64,000 nucleotides of DNA from Micropterix aruncella (lineage: Eukaryota > Arthropoda > Insecta > Lepidoptera > Micropterigidae). Shown here piece after piece: positions 10,850-22,236 of the stretch (position 1 is the first letter of the stretch; each line of letters opens with the position of its first letter). A program made the position numbers and the translations under genes. The stretch is from contig OX155954.1 of the NCBI GenBank assembly GCA_944548615.1, positions 5,576,924 through 5,640,923 of the forward strand. Reading direction: 5' to 3'. The notes below the pieces were generated by a model. The model did no database searches and was not told the DNA's origin. It saw only the letters and a program-made list of their open reading frames with translations.

Positions 10850-11510
10850 ATATTAACGCCATCTGAGGGTACTTGGCCCAACCCCGCACATAGACGAGAA
10901 ACCAACCGCGCCGCCCAAGGTGGCTGCGATGGAACCCAACCGGGTTCGTCCGCCGGCGGAGAGAGGGTGCTCATCGATTTTATTTGTGAAATTAATATTC
11001 AGACGAAATCAGTCCTTGGCTACTTGTCGGGAAAGTCTTGGGATGACACAACCGATTTTGCTTTTCCATCATAATCTGTCATATACTGCACAACTGAGGC
11101 CTCCCTGAATTTTATTTGTGACTCAATGCAATCGTGGATTGAAATAGATAGCATGAATCTCGTCTCCCTGTGACTACTGAGATTAAAACTAGAAGGACAC
11201 AGTGATGTTCCAGTCTTCCTAAATTAAATTAAGGTGTATCATATAAATAAACTGTATATGTATTACTACCAACGGTCTTTGATTTTAAGACAGATTTCTA
11301 ACCAAATAGTATGCATCAGAGTTTGTCATGCAAGACATATACTAAAATATAGCAAATGTAGTACTTACTTACCACATTCAGTAATCTCGTGTAGTTGAAA
11401 ACTCTATGTCATCACTGAAACAAAGGAAAAAACAACATTATTTCAATGTTTACTTTATTGTGCGACTGGCTATATTGATGATCTTCGTAGGTTATAATGA
11501 GTTCTGGTAA
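10850..11510. other. Unassigned sequence
   Basis: Contains a GC-richer patch at 10860-10980 with a 148-codon plus-strand frame that starts inside the pogo-like element. The frame has no domain or signal I recognise and runs through the repeat, so I do not call it a gene. The remainder is AT-rich and unassigned. Confidence 0.3.
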
Positions 11511-11790
11511 TGGGCCCGATTGCGTTTCTTTGTGAACTAAAACTAAAATTATTCCAAGCGAACGAGACAGATCAATACGATTGAGCGGATAGGAAACGAA
11601 CGATCGTCGATAAATACTACCGAATAAATTCGAGCATATTTCGTGCGGTGTAAGATTTGACCTAGGCGGGCAATTTTAATGCGAAAAAGTGACAACCGGT
11701 CATCTCACATTCCGCTCTAGCGTATTGCCCTGTCTCGTCCACACGGACTAATTTCCGATATTAGTTCACGAAGAAACGCAATCGAGCCCA
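11511..11790. mobile_element. MITE with 31-bp terminal inverted repeats
   Basis: Left end TGGGCCCGATTGCGTTTC (11511-11541) and right end reversed TGGGCTCGATTGCGTTTC (11760-11790) pair over about 31 bases with two or three mismatches. The interior has no coding frame. Total length 280 bp, typical for a MITE. No clear target duplication is visible. Confidence 0.7.
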
Positions 11791-11915
11791 ATATCCGTTT
11801 AAAATATGACAGCGCAAATAGCGCTTTTCGGGTAATAAATCAAGAAGCCACGATGTTACTCATCAAAGGACTTTTACGCAAAGCTAAAGTTATTGTGCAT
11901 CAGGCAACTGAAACT

Positions 11916-12620
11916 GTCAACTACAACGGGCGAACCCGTCACCTCAGGAAGTTTTAACGATTTTGATCGCGCTGTCTCCTGTGAGGTGAGCGTAGAAGAC
12001 TTTGGGACGGTACGAACCTATCGTCTAGCTAAGCCAACATGCCTGTTAGAGGTCAACGTCTTACAGTGAGGCACCGGGAAAGGTACCCAACGAGTACCCT
12101 CGCCCCCTGACTACCAGTTTTGGAAGGATATCTCTGTCTGGAATTAACCATCAGGATATCTCCAACCACCCGACTGGTAACGAGTCCGAAGTCGCTTGCG
12201 CGACCTCATACTTGCTGAATATTCAGCGGTGATTCAGTTTGAATCTATTACTGACCATTGGCATTTTTTGCCCGGCTCTGAATTGAGGATCAGGTAGCCA
12301 ATTGGTTATTCCACCCCCGCTGCTGAGGAGACAGTATATTTCCATATTCTCCACGCTTCTTCAATAATTAGGCAGAGTGCAAACCGATTGGCTGACGCTG
12401 CACGGTTCGCAAGCCGTCCAGTAGCGCCGGGACGGGTTATTCCAGAGGAAAGCGTTCTAGCCGCCGCGAGTCCTGAGACGCGGGAGTCCTACCCGGGGTA
12501 TAGTCCTCCATACGAGGAGGCTACTGAATTAGTGGAGGCTAATACTGAATCGTGAGTTGGACCAACCCGGCAACACAACGGATCCTTATGGCCCAAACTA
12601 CTCGAAACCGTACGCTACCT
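11916..12620 (+). repeat. Repeat A, copy 4 (long)
   Basis: Starts GTCAACTACAACGGGCGAAC and carries all A landmarks. It continues through CGCAAGCCGTCCAGTAGCGC, GAGACGCGGGAGTCCTACCC, GAGGAGGCTACTGAATTAG and ends near CTTATGGCCCAAACTAC. This is one of two copies that define the approximately 700-bp length of the family. The last 150 bases are shared with the SINE at 62088-62313. Confidence 0.8.
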
Positions 12621-12945
12621 GGTTGTTGCCAGTATTGCCGTCTACTGCAACAGCCGTTTGAGCGCTGTGTCGAGCGACAACCACTTGAGATGTTTCGTGA
12701 GGTTTTTAGGTAAAGCGCCGTTCGCGGATACAAATATTGGCACTATAGAAGCGACACGTTTTCTTGGGTTTAGTCGAAATCTTTCTTAGCTTTGTCGAGG
12801 TTTTCATCATGTGGCATAGTTATGTCGGTTATTATCGAGTTGAGTTTGTCGATCCCAGTTGAGTTTAGCCCCAATGTTTCCTAAAACAAATTCCGGTGAG
12901 TAGTTATAATAAGACACTATGACGTTGACAAACTATATCCGAAGG

Positions 12946-13015
12946 CGTGCTACCGAATAATAATATTGGCTTCTTGTTTATGTATGCAATAATATTAGCT
13001 TCTTGTTTATGTTAC
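12946..13015. repeat. Short tandem duplication (about 30 bp, two copies)
   Basis: AATAATATTGGCTTCTTGTT at 12960 is followed about 30 bases later by AATAATATTAGCTTCTTGTT. It is a simple local duplication with no evident function. Confidence 0.7.
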
Positions 13016-13289
13016 TCAGTGTTGATATTATTAATAATAATGTTACTGTTATGCCCAGTATTGCTCCCTTCATGGCTTTCTTTGCAATCTACATTTTATC
13101 AACGATATTACCAAGTTTATTTTAAATCTATAGCCACTCAAACCGTGGCACGTTCTTGATTTTCCAAGAGTATTTTATTGGTTTTTACATCTGTTTTATT
13201 TAATGGGTAGCTACAGTGAGTGGCCATATTATTAGTCACACTGTGAATTTTGGTACTAATTTGCACATTTCAATATCTTAACTGGTCTT

Positions 13290-13600
13290 AACATAATAAT
13301 AATAATACTCTTCATTTGCACTTAATCATGATACAAAAAGGCGAGCTTATTGACACATGGCAATGTCTTACAACTAACCTAATTACAGCGGTACATGCTC
13401 GCATTGTGGAAATAAAGATTACTATATTCGTTTGCATACAATACAGACCAGTAAAGGTATATAAAACTAAGAACCTCGTAAATAATGTTTTTTTGTTATG
13501 CTTCGGGTTATTTATTAAATTGTGTATATAAGAATAATAAATACAATTTATTATTCCCAATAATAAAATCATTTTAACTATTAAAAATACAATAAATGCA
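13290..13600 (-). repeat. Possible retroposon 3' end with (TAA)n tail
   Basis: Read on the minus strand, GTGCAAATGAAGAGTATTATT runs into a short (TTA)n tail at 13291-13311, the usual look of a retroposon terminus. No body protein is recognisable upstream, so this is only a weak call. Confidence 0.3.
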
Positions 13601-13734
13601 TCTTACCGCATAAAACATTAATTACAATTGCCAATTTCTCTTTGTCTGAAATTATGCAAATATACATTTTTTGGGTATATATGCAACTACTTTTGTCACA
13701 TTCTAAAAATTGCATTCTAAGTATTTTCAGAAAT

Positions 13735-13880
13735 ATACCTACAGCACATAAACTATAATAATATAATATATTGTACTATATACACTATAATATAATGATA
13801 TACTGTAATAATATAATATACTATATAATAATAATATTAATAATACATCATATATTATAATAAAAATGTGCTGTAGGTAT
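13735..13880. mobile_element. 146-bp MITE with perfect 15-bp terminal inverted repeats
   Basis: ATACCTACAGCACAT at 13735-13749 is an exact inverse of 13866-13880. The interior is nearly pure A/T and largely self-complementary. Length and structure fit a small MITE; the superfamily cannot be assigned from the ends. Confidence 0.75.
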
Positions 13881-14550
13881 TTAGAATTAAACATATTTAG
13901 AATAAAATTTGTTTTTTCAAGTAGTGGCATATATTGCCAAAAATAATGAATATTTACGCATGTCATGGCTAATTGACATCATAATTTTTAGAAATGGATC
14001 TTATCAAAGTTATTATTTTCAGTATATCAAAAAAGCAGAAAAAAAGAAGAAAAAATGACAATTGTTTTACGATCTATTTTAATTTCGATGGCTAAAACGA
14101 TTTTATTATTTATGAGCATGCATAGCAACGTTACTGAATAAGCATTCTTAAATAATAACAAAAAAATATAGTTTAGGAGGTAAAGATATTTAAAAAGGGG
14201 CAAATTATTACCAAAACTCATAGTGTAACTAATAATATGGCCACGCCCTGTTCTCATTTTTATTACCGAGTTTTGTTTTCTATATCGACGGTTTTTTATG
14301 AGCCCGGGCATATCCTCGTCGACTTTTTTAGGATATATTAATCTCAAAGAGACTACATAAAACGAAACATGATTAGCTCACTCTTAAGCCTTTTTTGGTC
14401 TACTAAATCTTGATACCCATTCACTAGAAAGATAATACGCTCAACACAATGGCTAAATAAAAATATAAGTCTCTCCGACCGCTACAAAAAAGCTCATCTC
14501 TTCTCTCTTTCATCGTGCGAATGTAACGTAAATATTTCCAAAATAAAACT

Positions 14551-14820
14551 ATGGCAACTGTCGCTTTCGATCATTGTGGATCAATCATCGGTCGGGGGCA
14601 AAAAAGCTCGACATTTCACACGCCCGGAAGCGGCAGCACAAAGCGGCGACGCATCGCGTCGAAAGTGTCGGAGACAACGGCGAGTTTTTTGGCGGTAAAA
14701 AACGCGGATCGCGCCTTTTTGCGGGCGCCGCGACGCCCGCGCCGCGCGCTCGTGCGCCGTTTCCCCTTATTTTGTAAACGCGTCGATCCGACAGAAGGTG
14801 TCTCGCGTGGATAATAAAAG
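14551..14820 (+). other. CpG-rich island in AT-rich DNA
   Basis: About 270 bases with many CG dinucleotides and GC-rich 7-12-mers (for example GCGGGCGCCGCGACGCCC), unlike both flanks and unlike the repeats here. An 87-codon frame from 14551 is very Arg-rich in its second half and lacks recognised motifs; the composition alone would produce it. The region could be a promoter or untranslated exon of a host gene. Confidence 0.35.
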
Positions 14821-14974
14821 TGAGAGGTGTTTGGTAATTTGTGACGAAATTAAAATCGAGAATCGGAAATTGCCGCCGGGCTTATTTACCGAGTTGTTAA
14901 TCAAAACTTCCCGAAGCTATCGCTGAGAAGTATTAAGTAAGCGTCCGCAAGCCTGCTTGCTGAGCTGCGACGAT

Positions 14975-15063
14975 CATAGGGCCTAGCGAGCAGTGCGGAC
15001 CTAGCTAGCAGGTCTTATGTCCCTAGAGAGCAGTTCGTGCCTAGCTAGCAGTTCTGTCCTACA
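14975..15063 (+). repeat. Short tandem repeats of about 19 bp (four copies)
   Basis: Four imperfect units built on CCTAGCTAGCAGTTC occur in a row, directly upstream of the SINE at 15069. Variants include CCTAGCGAGCAGTGCG and CCTAGAGAGCAGTTCG. Confidence 0.65.
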
Positions 15064-15068
15064 CGGAC

Positions 15069-15326
15069 GGTGGCATAGTAGCTAGGTCACCTGATCCTAT
15101 ATTATAAGGTTCCTTGTTCGATTCCCGACTAGGTTCGATTGGGATAAAATTTACGGAATCGCATTTTAATTCTGTCGTTTGAATGCAATAACAAGACACA
15201 CACTTACACACATGTTAGACGCACATATACATATAAACACTTCATAGTAGGGTTGGTTGTAAGAGATTGTCGTATGACAATAAATCCGCCCATTGTGAAA
15301 ATTAATAATAGAGTGGAAACAAAACA
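15069..15326 (+). mobile_element. tRNA-derived SINE, copy 1 (complete head)
   Basis: The head GGTGGCATAGTAGCTAGGTC resembles a pol III A box within a tRNA-like sequence. GTTCGATTCCC at 15118-15128 is close to the B-box consensus GGTTCGANTCC. The body includes GGGATAAAATTTACGGAATC, AACAAGACACACACTTACAC and ends with GTAGGGTTGGTTGTAAGAG and GCCCATTGTGAAAA. Two more copies of the body lie at 38129-38349 and 61497-61735. The combination of pol III boxes with an unrelated conserved tail is diagnostic for a SINE. Confidence 0.85.
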
Positions 15327-15689
15327 GTAAATGGTTCCTGTGCATTTACTGACTATCAATGCAATTTAAATTTTATTGTATTTAATAATCTTATTATTAT
15401 TTTCTTAAATATTTTACTGTTTTTTTTTAGTTTTTTTTAAAACATGATTATGAAATATTAGATGTCATTAAAATAACTTTATACCTATACATACTACTCA
15501 TTTATTAGAGCTATTCGTTATTTTTTTTTCTCAGTTATAATAAGTCTGCGCACAAAACTTACAAGTAATCTAATCGAATCTACTTTGGTACGGTCTTCAG
15601 ACTAGTTAGGCAGACTTTGTAAATTACCATTTTAAGCATTACTTTCGAAAATAAAATTATTCTTATTCTAAGTAAGGCCACTAAAACCA

Positions 15690-15775
15690 GCTCGTTAGGA
15701 AATGACCCGATGTCGTTAGAACTTCCTGGCGTGACGAGTTTGCCCGTTGTGTTGACACTTCTAGATGTTTGCCCA
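15690..15775 (-). repeat. Repeat A fragment
   Basis: Only the starting end of A is present, reversed: GATGTCGTTAGAACTTCCTG followed by GTGACGAGTTTGCCCGTTGT. The rest of the element is missing. Confidence 0.6.
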
Positions 15776-16384
15776 AAGTATGCCAACCCAGAGCTACTCA
15801 CGATTCTGCACTGCACACACCCGGGTTTCACAAAGTCATTGTATCATTCACAAGTCTCAGAAACCGAGCTATATTTATGGTCGGTTTGAATATCGTTTTC
15901 CTATCGAATCTGTTCATAATCTTCTTTACTGGATCGCCGAATGAAAAGCATCCCCGTCGCGATTCACGCGACGAGATTACCGTGGAAGCCATTCCTCGCG
16001 TGGAGAGATTCCTCGACTAGTCATTTCAAAACTGTAGACATTCGAATCCCAATTCGAGTGCCGATTCTCTCGATAAGGGGAATTTTGTTGGAAAAAAATG
16101 AGAAAGATTGCCATCTTCCCTACTCCTCTAATAGTCCCACCATAGCCTCTCCCTCTAGTGATGACGATATTTAAATTATTGGTAGACATGAAGCGGAAAG
16201 TGATTACAGGTCATTGGGACTCTCTCGTATTGATGACTGTGTATTTAACCCCTCAAATGTGAGGTTAACCCCTCAATAGGCTTTTGGCTGACTCGTTCTG
16301 ATAAATATTCAGTTTCTGAGTTTCTTCGGGGTAGGGAAATGCCTATCACAGCGTCCTGTCCTACTCTGCTCGCTAGCGACACTT

Positions 16385-16715
16385 TGGAGTTGTCATCTAC
16401 TAAGGCCGAACCCGTCGCCTTAGGGAGGTCTAACGATATTGATCGTTCTTTCAACCGTAGGGTGAACGTAGAGACTAAGAGGACAAGACATTCCACCGTC
16501 TATGTAGCTACGCCAACATGCCCGTCAGAGACAAACGTCTTACTGCGAGGCACTGGGAAGAGAATCCAGCCAGGTGGCCTCGCGTCCTGACTACCAGATT
16601 TGGCAGGATTTCTCCGTCCTCTTGTCTGGTCACGGGTCCGAAGTCGCTTACGCGGCCACCTGATGTTAGCAGTGATTAAGGTCAAATTTCTCGCGGACCA
16701 TGGCGTCCTTTGCAG
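16385..16715 (+). repeat. Repeat A, copy 5
   Basis: Begins CTAAGGCCGAACCCGTCGCC and includes CCGTCAGAGACAAACGTCTTA, GGTCCGAAGTCGCTTACGCG and CTCGCGGACCATGGCGTCC. It stops before the 3' section that it would share with the SINE. Confidence 0.75.
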
Positions 16716-16775
16716 CCGATGCATCTAAGACATGTATAGTCTGACTATATGTTTCGAGTTCTATATTACATCCAC

Positions 16776-16985
16776 TGTATACTGATGAATTTTCAGCTTT
16801 TCAAAAACACTTTAGGGGTACTAATTAAAATTACACCTTTCCTAGTACGCCAGCGCCAGGTGTCTGGAATTTGGGCTGCTGACTGTACCCTGGAATTCTA
16901 TACCAAAATACTGTCTGATCTGAAAGTATCAGCCTTTCCGAAACTCTTGCACTTTTTTTCCGCTGGCTCTTCGCCCATTAGATAG
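16776..16985 (+). repeat. Repeat B, copy 1
   Basis: About 210 bases match 21175-21385 in the same orientation at high similarity. Shared blocks are TGAATTTTCAGCTTTTC, ACACTTTAGGGGTACTAATT, CCAGCGCCAGGTGTC and CGCTGGCTCTTCGCCC. Both copies sit within 200 bases of a repeat A copy. No coding or terminal structure is visible. Confidence 0.75.
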
Positions 16986-17189
16986 ATTTGGTCCTCTGCA
17001 ATTTTTCCTGATCGCTAAGTTGTATAATCCGAATGTTGTAGAGAGCCATGAAAGAACGTTTTGGTCGACGTTTTTCGAAGAGAAGAGGAGATAAAAACAT
17101 GTTCGCTGAAGGAGCACACATACTAATAAGTGCATTCCAGAATTGTTCGCAGGATCGAAAATAAACTGGCGTAAGAGCATCGTGTCCAA

Positions 17190-18080
17190 CGGGGAATACT
17201 TTTAAGGGAATAAAATTATGAATGATTATTAAATAAAACTTTTTGAAATAATCGAAAATGCTTGGTATTTTTTAATCAAACGGTAGGTATATAAATTCCT
17301 TTTATTTTTTAAATAAAATTTAACATTTTTTTATATAAAATCTTAGCACCTATCGTCATTTTAAGTGTTTTGTAGTTACGTCATTCAATCAAAAACTTAT
17401 CTCGATTAAGTTATAAGGTTATCCTGCGAAGGTGGCATCAGCCTCTGTTTTGCAACAGCGAAGTGACGGTGTGATGCGACTGATTGGTATGAGAATTCTT
17501 CCCATGCCTCTGTTACGCCTGACGTTACGTTTTTGCGTGACAATTCTTCAGTGGATAAATAGATAGGAAGTAGACACAAACGTGCACTTAAAAACGAACG
17601 CCAATATAGCCTACTTCGTTATGAAAAGTAATATTTAATTATCAAGGCGATGATTTTAAGAATGTGAAGTTAAGAGAGTGGATCAATGTAATTTTAATAA
17701 TGATTGCTCGATGGCGTCAATAGCGTTAAAACCCATTGTGAGGCTTGGCGGTTTTGACAATCGTCGTCTACTATTATTTCCTAGTTTCCAAACCAAGAAG
17801 GAGTATTTAATTACAGAATCAAGCTTCGAAGGTTTGGTTTATCCTCTGCCTTTTACACATACTCCATCCACCACATCTATCTTATCCAACACGACATTAT
17901 AGTATATATTAAATATTCCCTGTTTGTTCATCTTCTTTAACCGCTCGAAAGCCAGCCTTCGCGCGCAAAAATCTACGCCGCGACTTTTTGGTCGATTTTA
18001 TAAATAAATACTAATGATATCGCATTTACATGAATTCCCTCTTGTTACCTAGTAATTAATCTTATTAGTCGTGTATATTA
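17190..18080. other. Unassigned AT-rich sequence
   Basis: I see no repeat shared with the rest of the window and no convincing coding frame. A 74-codon plus-strand frame at 17678 is isolated, without splice context or motif. Confidence 0.3.
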
Positions 18081-18081
18081 T

Positions 18082-18429
18082 ACATGCTGAGTTTGTATTA
18101 ACCAGTATCCTCGAAGGAACTGAATCAGCACGAGCAGATAACCAACTTTTATTAAAAAAATGAGGTTTTTTATTTGGAAATTTTTTTTTTGAAAAATATT
18201 ATAAAAAGCGCTGAGTACGATGCACTATCTAGCGGTACATAAAATATCGCTAATATTGTTTATAAGCGATATTTTACTTACCGATAGATGACGCAGCGCG
18301 GTCAAACGCTCGTCAAAACTTAAAATTTTCAAAAAAAAAAACCTTTTTTTTTGTGGTATTTTTAAAAAGTTTTATCAAAAATTTATAGTTACTTGTACTG
18401 ATTCACCGCCCTGAAGACTTACGACCCTA
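18082..18429. mobile_element. CAGGATGAG-type MITE, copy 1 (diverged)
   Basis: This copy shares the terminal part (TTAACC.G.ATCCT...GAATCAG.ACGAGCA) and the central inverted repeat (CTATCTAGCGGTACATAAAA ... TTTTACTTACCGATAGATG) with copies at 25503, 36696, 43330 and 50150. Its tips have mutated, so it is the most degenerate member. Confidence 0.7.
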
Positions 18430-18729
18430 TACATATATTTATATATGATATATGAGGGCCGGCCGTAACGGCTACGCGCGGATCTGTCAAACGACGAAAA
18501 TGCTGTTGGCATCTGACGGGTTAAACGCCATGAGCGTGGCACCAAAGAAACTGTGGAGTATAATTAACTAGTATATACAAATGTACGTACATAATAACCA
18601 CTGTCATTAGATCTATTTTAAAATAGCTAATTAAATTACACTAGTCCACAGCCATTTTGTATCTGGGATGTGAATTTACATTTTAAAATGTTCTAAATCT
18701 AACACGTAGCATATGTTAATGGGAAGGAA

Positions 18730-19105
18730 AATGTGGAATACATCGATTGAACCTAATAAAATGATTTTGCCTTGGCTTTATTTCAAGTCGAGCCTTATAA
18801 AGAACGTTGTAAAAGCTCTGGATAATGTATTTCAGGCCTTCATTCATTTGAAGACAAAAAAAAGAAATTGAGCGATGCAAAGCTGAATGAAATAAGGTGT
18901 ATTTGCTGGACCACAAATTGTCCTACCTTTGATATCGAACTCACGAATATCGAATTAGCTGCTTAACCCTCTTTAAAAGCAATTGTTAAAGGCTTATTGG
19001 ACAACAGAAAAAATGATAACAATTTATCAATTGTGAATGATCTGTTGGACAGAACATGGGGTGTTGAATGTCGCTTGAAATTCACTTTTTATATTTAGTC
19101 AGGGA
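18730..19105 (+). pseudogene. Decayed conserved transposon-type protein domain
   Basis: Across at least two frames the plus strand reads PNKMILPWLYFKSSLIKNVV, KALDN, LSDAKLNEI, GVFAGPQI, then IVKGLLDNRKNDNN and NDLLDRTWGVECRLKFTF. From memory of arthropod and cnidarian genomes this order resembles a multi-copy uncharacterised protein in which 'LP.L..K.GL.KNFVKALD', 'LSD.KLK.G.F.GPQI' and 'LGC.MSLK.HF' recur; it is usually treated as transposon-associated. Several stops and frameshifts make it a pseudogene. The function is unknown and the match needs a search. Confidence 0.45.
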
Positions 19106-21170
19106 GGTATTGAATATTTTTAGTACCTGTTTACCCAGTTTGTGAAAGTAATTAAATCTGGTCTAATATCGATGCTAATCAAGAAATTCCGAGCGTGGCA
19201 GGGATTATTCGATGGGTGGATGAGCGGAAGGTGCAATCGAATCCCTCTCTTATTTTCCCATTTATAAATCTTTTTTATTCACTAGAGTCGATCATAATAT
19301 TTACAAAAAAAAACCAATCTGGCTTATTTACAGTTCAACGAAGCTAGTCTGGCGGGAATACTTTAATACTGAAACAATCGATGTGTTTTACGGATAAGTC
19401 GCCCTTATTTTTACACGTTTAAACCCTATAATACAAATTGATATTATCACATATTTGAAAAAAGTCTTTCTACCTTATAAAATCGCGGAATGCGTCTGGA
19501 AGGATTGAGAAATTAAACAAAAATACAAACCCATTGCTCTTATTTTCAGTCTTAACATTTTTGTGCATGACAAATTGATCTTATAATTCCACGAAAAAAA
19601 CATCTGGCTGATATTAATAAAAACTAAAGCGTCGCCAGACTCTACTGGAATCTGAGGCAGTGCGTACACTGTGTCAAACCTGTTTTATGCGCATTATTAC
19701 GACGCGCTTTAAACGAATCTGGCAAGGCTTTCGTGATCACAAATCACAACCAGGCGTTATCCTACGCTATGTTAAGTATCATCTGAACAATTTTCGGGTT
19801 TGCTTAAAAAAGAAACACCATTTTGTGGTGCAGGACACGTTTGCCATACCTCTAGATCAGCCAGATACTGATAATTAGTCACTGAATAATCCTATCTACA
19901 TTAGGTGACCGGTAAGATCAGTACCGAAAAAAATCACTAGCTACCTGACTACCGAAAAATCACTGACTGAAGTCTGGACTCACCTAACATCTGTTATATT
20001 TTGGTGTCATAAGGTGCTACATTCTTTAACCACATTCGGTGATCAAGTTCCTCTTTCTGGAGATAAAATAATGGTGAGGTGGATGCAGTGAAATGCAGAT
20101 GAGGTGAACGTAGATTTTGAAACATGCAACAATAGATTGATTCCTCGATATCTGTTCCCAGTTTGAAATTGCAAAAAAACTACAGATCACGGAATGCTTA
20201 GACCTGTAAACATTTTCTAGCATATATCGAAAATTTTACAAACGATTATGATTTCCTATAGCTTAGAATAGATGAGAGTAGCCAAGCTATCTATGTATAG
20301 TAATAAATCCAATCGAAGGAAGTTCTACAGACATATTGTCAGTTTTACAGACAGAACGACAAAAAGACAGAGTCTTTTATACCTAATGGATGAGTGAAGG
20401 TTTCCAGGATCTCTGTCGGTGCAGTTCTCAGGACTTTTTTCCGCAGCAGACAATTCTGAAAAATGCATTAAGTGCGTTATGTAGGTGAATGGCTGCATCG
20501 GTGTAATCAGCGACTGCCATTGCAGTTATCTGAATTAAGCGAACGCGATAATGTGAAAGAGATTACCCCAATTTGACTGTGAAGTGATGATGCGACGGAA
20601 ATGAGTTATATGCGAATCTGTCTGGCGGGAAGTTTATAAAGAAGACGACTTCAGTTAATTACGGTGCACATTAAAGTGATATATTCGTGTATTACTTCTC
20701 GTTATGTTGTCAATGCCGTAATGAGATCGAGCGAACAAATTATACCTGCGAAGTGCGCTGCTATTGATACGTGTAATTAGGTATGTATGTGTTTCGTAAT
20801 TGAGGTCGTTTTTTTAAAGTAAAAATAAACGTCAACTTTACTAGAATTAACGACGGATTGGTTTAAAAGAGTTAGAAAAAAAACAAACCTGTAAAGATTG
20901 TTCTAAGAATTGTTGAATTCTAAAACCGAAATATATCTTTTTACAGCTGAGGAACATATATTTCTGCTCCTCAAAAACCCTATCAAAATATAAAACCATT
21001 TGCTGCTGTTTCTTTTTATTAGAAACCTTAATATTTTTCGGTCTTTCATTGCGAGACGAGAGCGCGGTGTCGCGCAATATAATGGTCGCAATGGAGCAAT
21101 ATAATGGGTATGGAGATGCTGACGCCACATCTTTCGATTATGAAACAGTCTGACGAGTTCTTGAATGTCT
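19106..21170. other. Unassigned sequence
   Basis: About 2 kb with no recognisable element, long frame or tandem array. The stretch 20400-20760 is somewhat less AT-rich. Frames of 60-90 codons on both strands have no motif that I can support. Confidence 0.3.
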
Positions 21171-21174
21171 ACTG

Positions 21175-21385
21175 TCTACTTATGAATTTTCAGCTTTTCT
21201 AAAACACTTTAGGGGTACTAATTAAAATCTCACCTTTCCTAGTACACCAGCGCCAGGTGTCCCGGAATCAGGCCTGCTGACTCTACCCCGGCATTCTATG
21301 ACCAAAATACTGCTGATCTAAAAGTATCAGCTTTTCCACATCTCTTGCAATTTTTTGTCGCTGGCTCTTGGCCTATAAGTAATAA
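21175..21385 (+). repeat. Repeat B, copy 2
   Basis: Same blocks and order as 16776-16985, ending with CGCTGGCTCTTGGCC. About 180 bases separate it from a long repeat A copy. Confidence 0.75.
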
Positions 21386-21559
21386 TACCTACTTATATGA
21401 GATGATAAATATTACACAACAAAGTACTTATTGGGCTTTTTTTAAAGTAATTTTAACGACAGTTATGTCAAATTATATTTCGTGGACTATAAGACTATAC
21501 TTACTAAAACATTTATCTGCAGTAACGAATTAACAATAACATTATTATATACAGTAAGG

Positions 21560-22236
21560 CGGTGTCGACTACAACGGGAAAACCCGTCACCCCAGGCTGG
21601 TATAACGATATGTGATCGTTCTTTCAGCCGTGGGATGAACGTAAAAGAATTAGAGACAAGACAATCTACTGTCTAGCTCCGCCAACAAGCCCGTTAGAGG
21701 CCAACGCCTTACGGCGAGGCACCGGGAAAGGTACCCCTCGTGCAGCCTCGCCTTCTAACTCCCAGGTTTGGTAGGATATCTCCGTCTGGATATCTTCGTT
21801 AATCTTCAGGATACCTATGACATCCCGACTGGTTACAGGTCCAAAGTCGGTTACGCGTTGTATTACATCGGTAAATTAATTTGAATTTATAGCGGACCTG
21901 TGCGTCCTTTGCCCGTAGCGCCACACGGGGTCGGGGGCCCAAGGTCATTTCAAGAGTGGCATGACATAAGGTCATCAGAGTGCATAACCGATTGGCGTCA
22001 CCGAATGGTGCGCAAACCGTCCAGTAGCGCCGTGATACAATCCCACCAGGAGAAACCGATCCATCGGCGTATGGGGCCTGAGACGCGAGAGTCTTACCCG
22101 GAGTAGCCTTCCGCACGAGGTTTTGAATAGGAGCTGAATCGTGAGTTGAGCCAATCCGAGAACGGGTCGGATAGGGCGGTCGGTCGGACGAGTAACTAAT
22201 GAACAATAAAGTTATTCTATTCTATTCTAATGAACG
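21560..22236 (+). repeat. Repeat A, copy 6 (long, with 3' tail)
   Basis: The fullest copy. It starts GTCGACTACAACGGG and includes GAGGCCAACGCCTTACGGCG, CCCGACTGGTTACAGG and GGAGCTGAATCGTGAG. It ends AATAAAGTTATTCTATTC with a short TTCTA repeat at 22213-22229. A pentanucleotide 3' tail with an AATAAA just before it points to a retroposon 3' end, which gives the family its orientation. Confidence 0.8.

Noticed and set aside
15069..15140. Functional tRNA gene
   Set aside because: The tRNA-like A and B boxes are there, but the cloverleaf cannot be completed and the sequence continues into a repeated SINE body.
21799..22206. 135-codon minus-strand frame in repeat A
   Set aside because: It is not open in the other A copies, and its orientation is opposite to the tail of the element.
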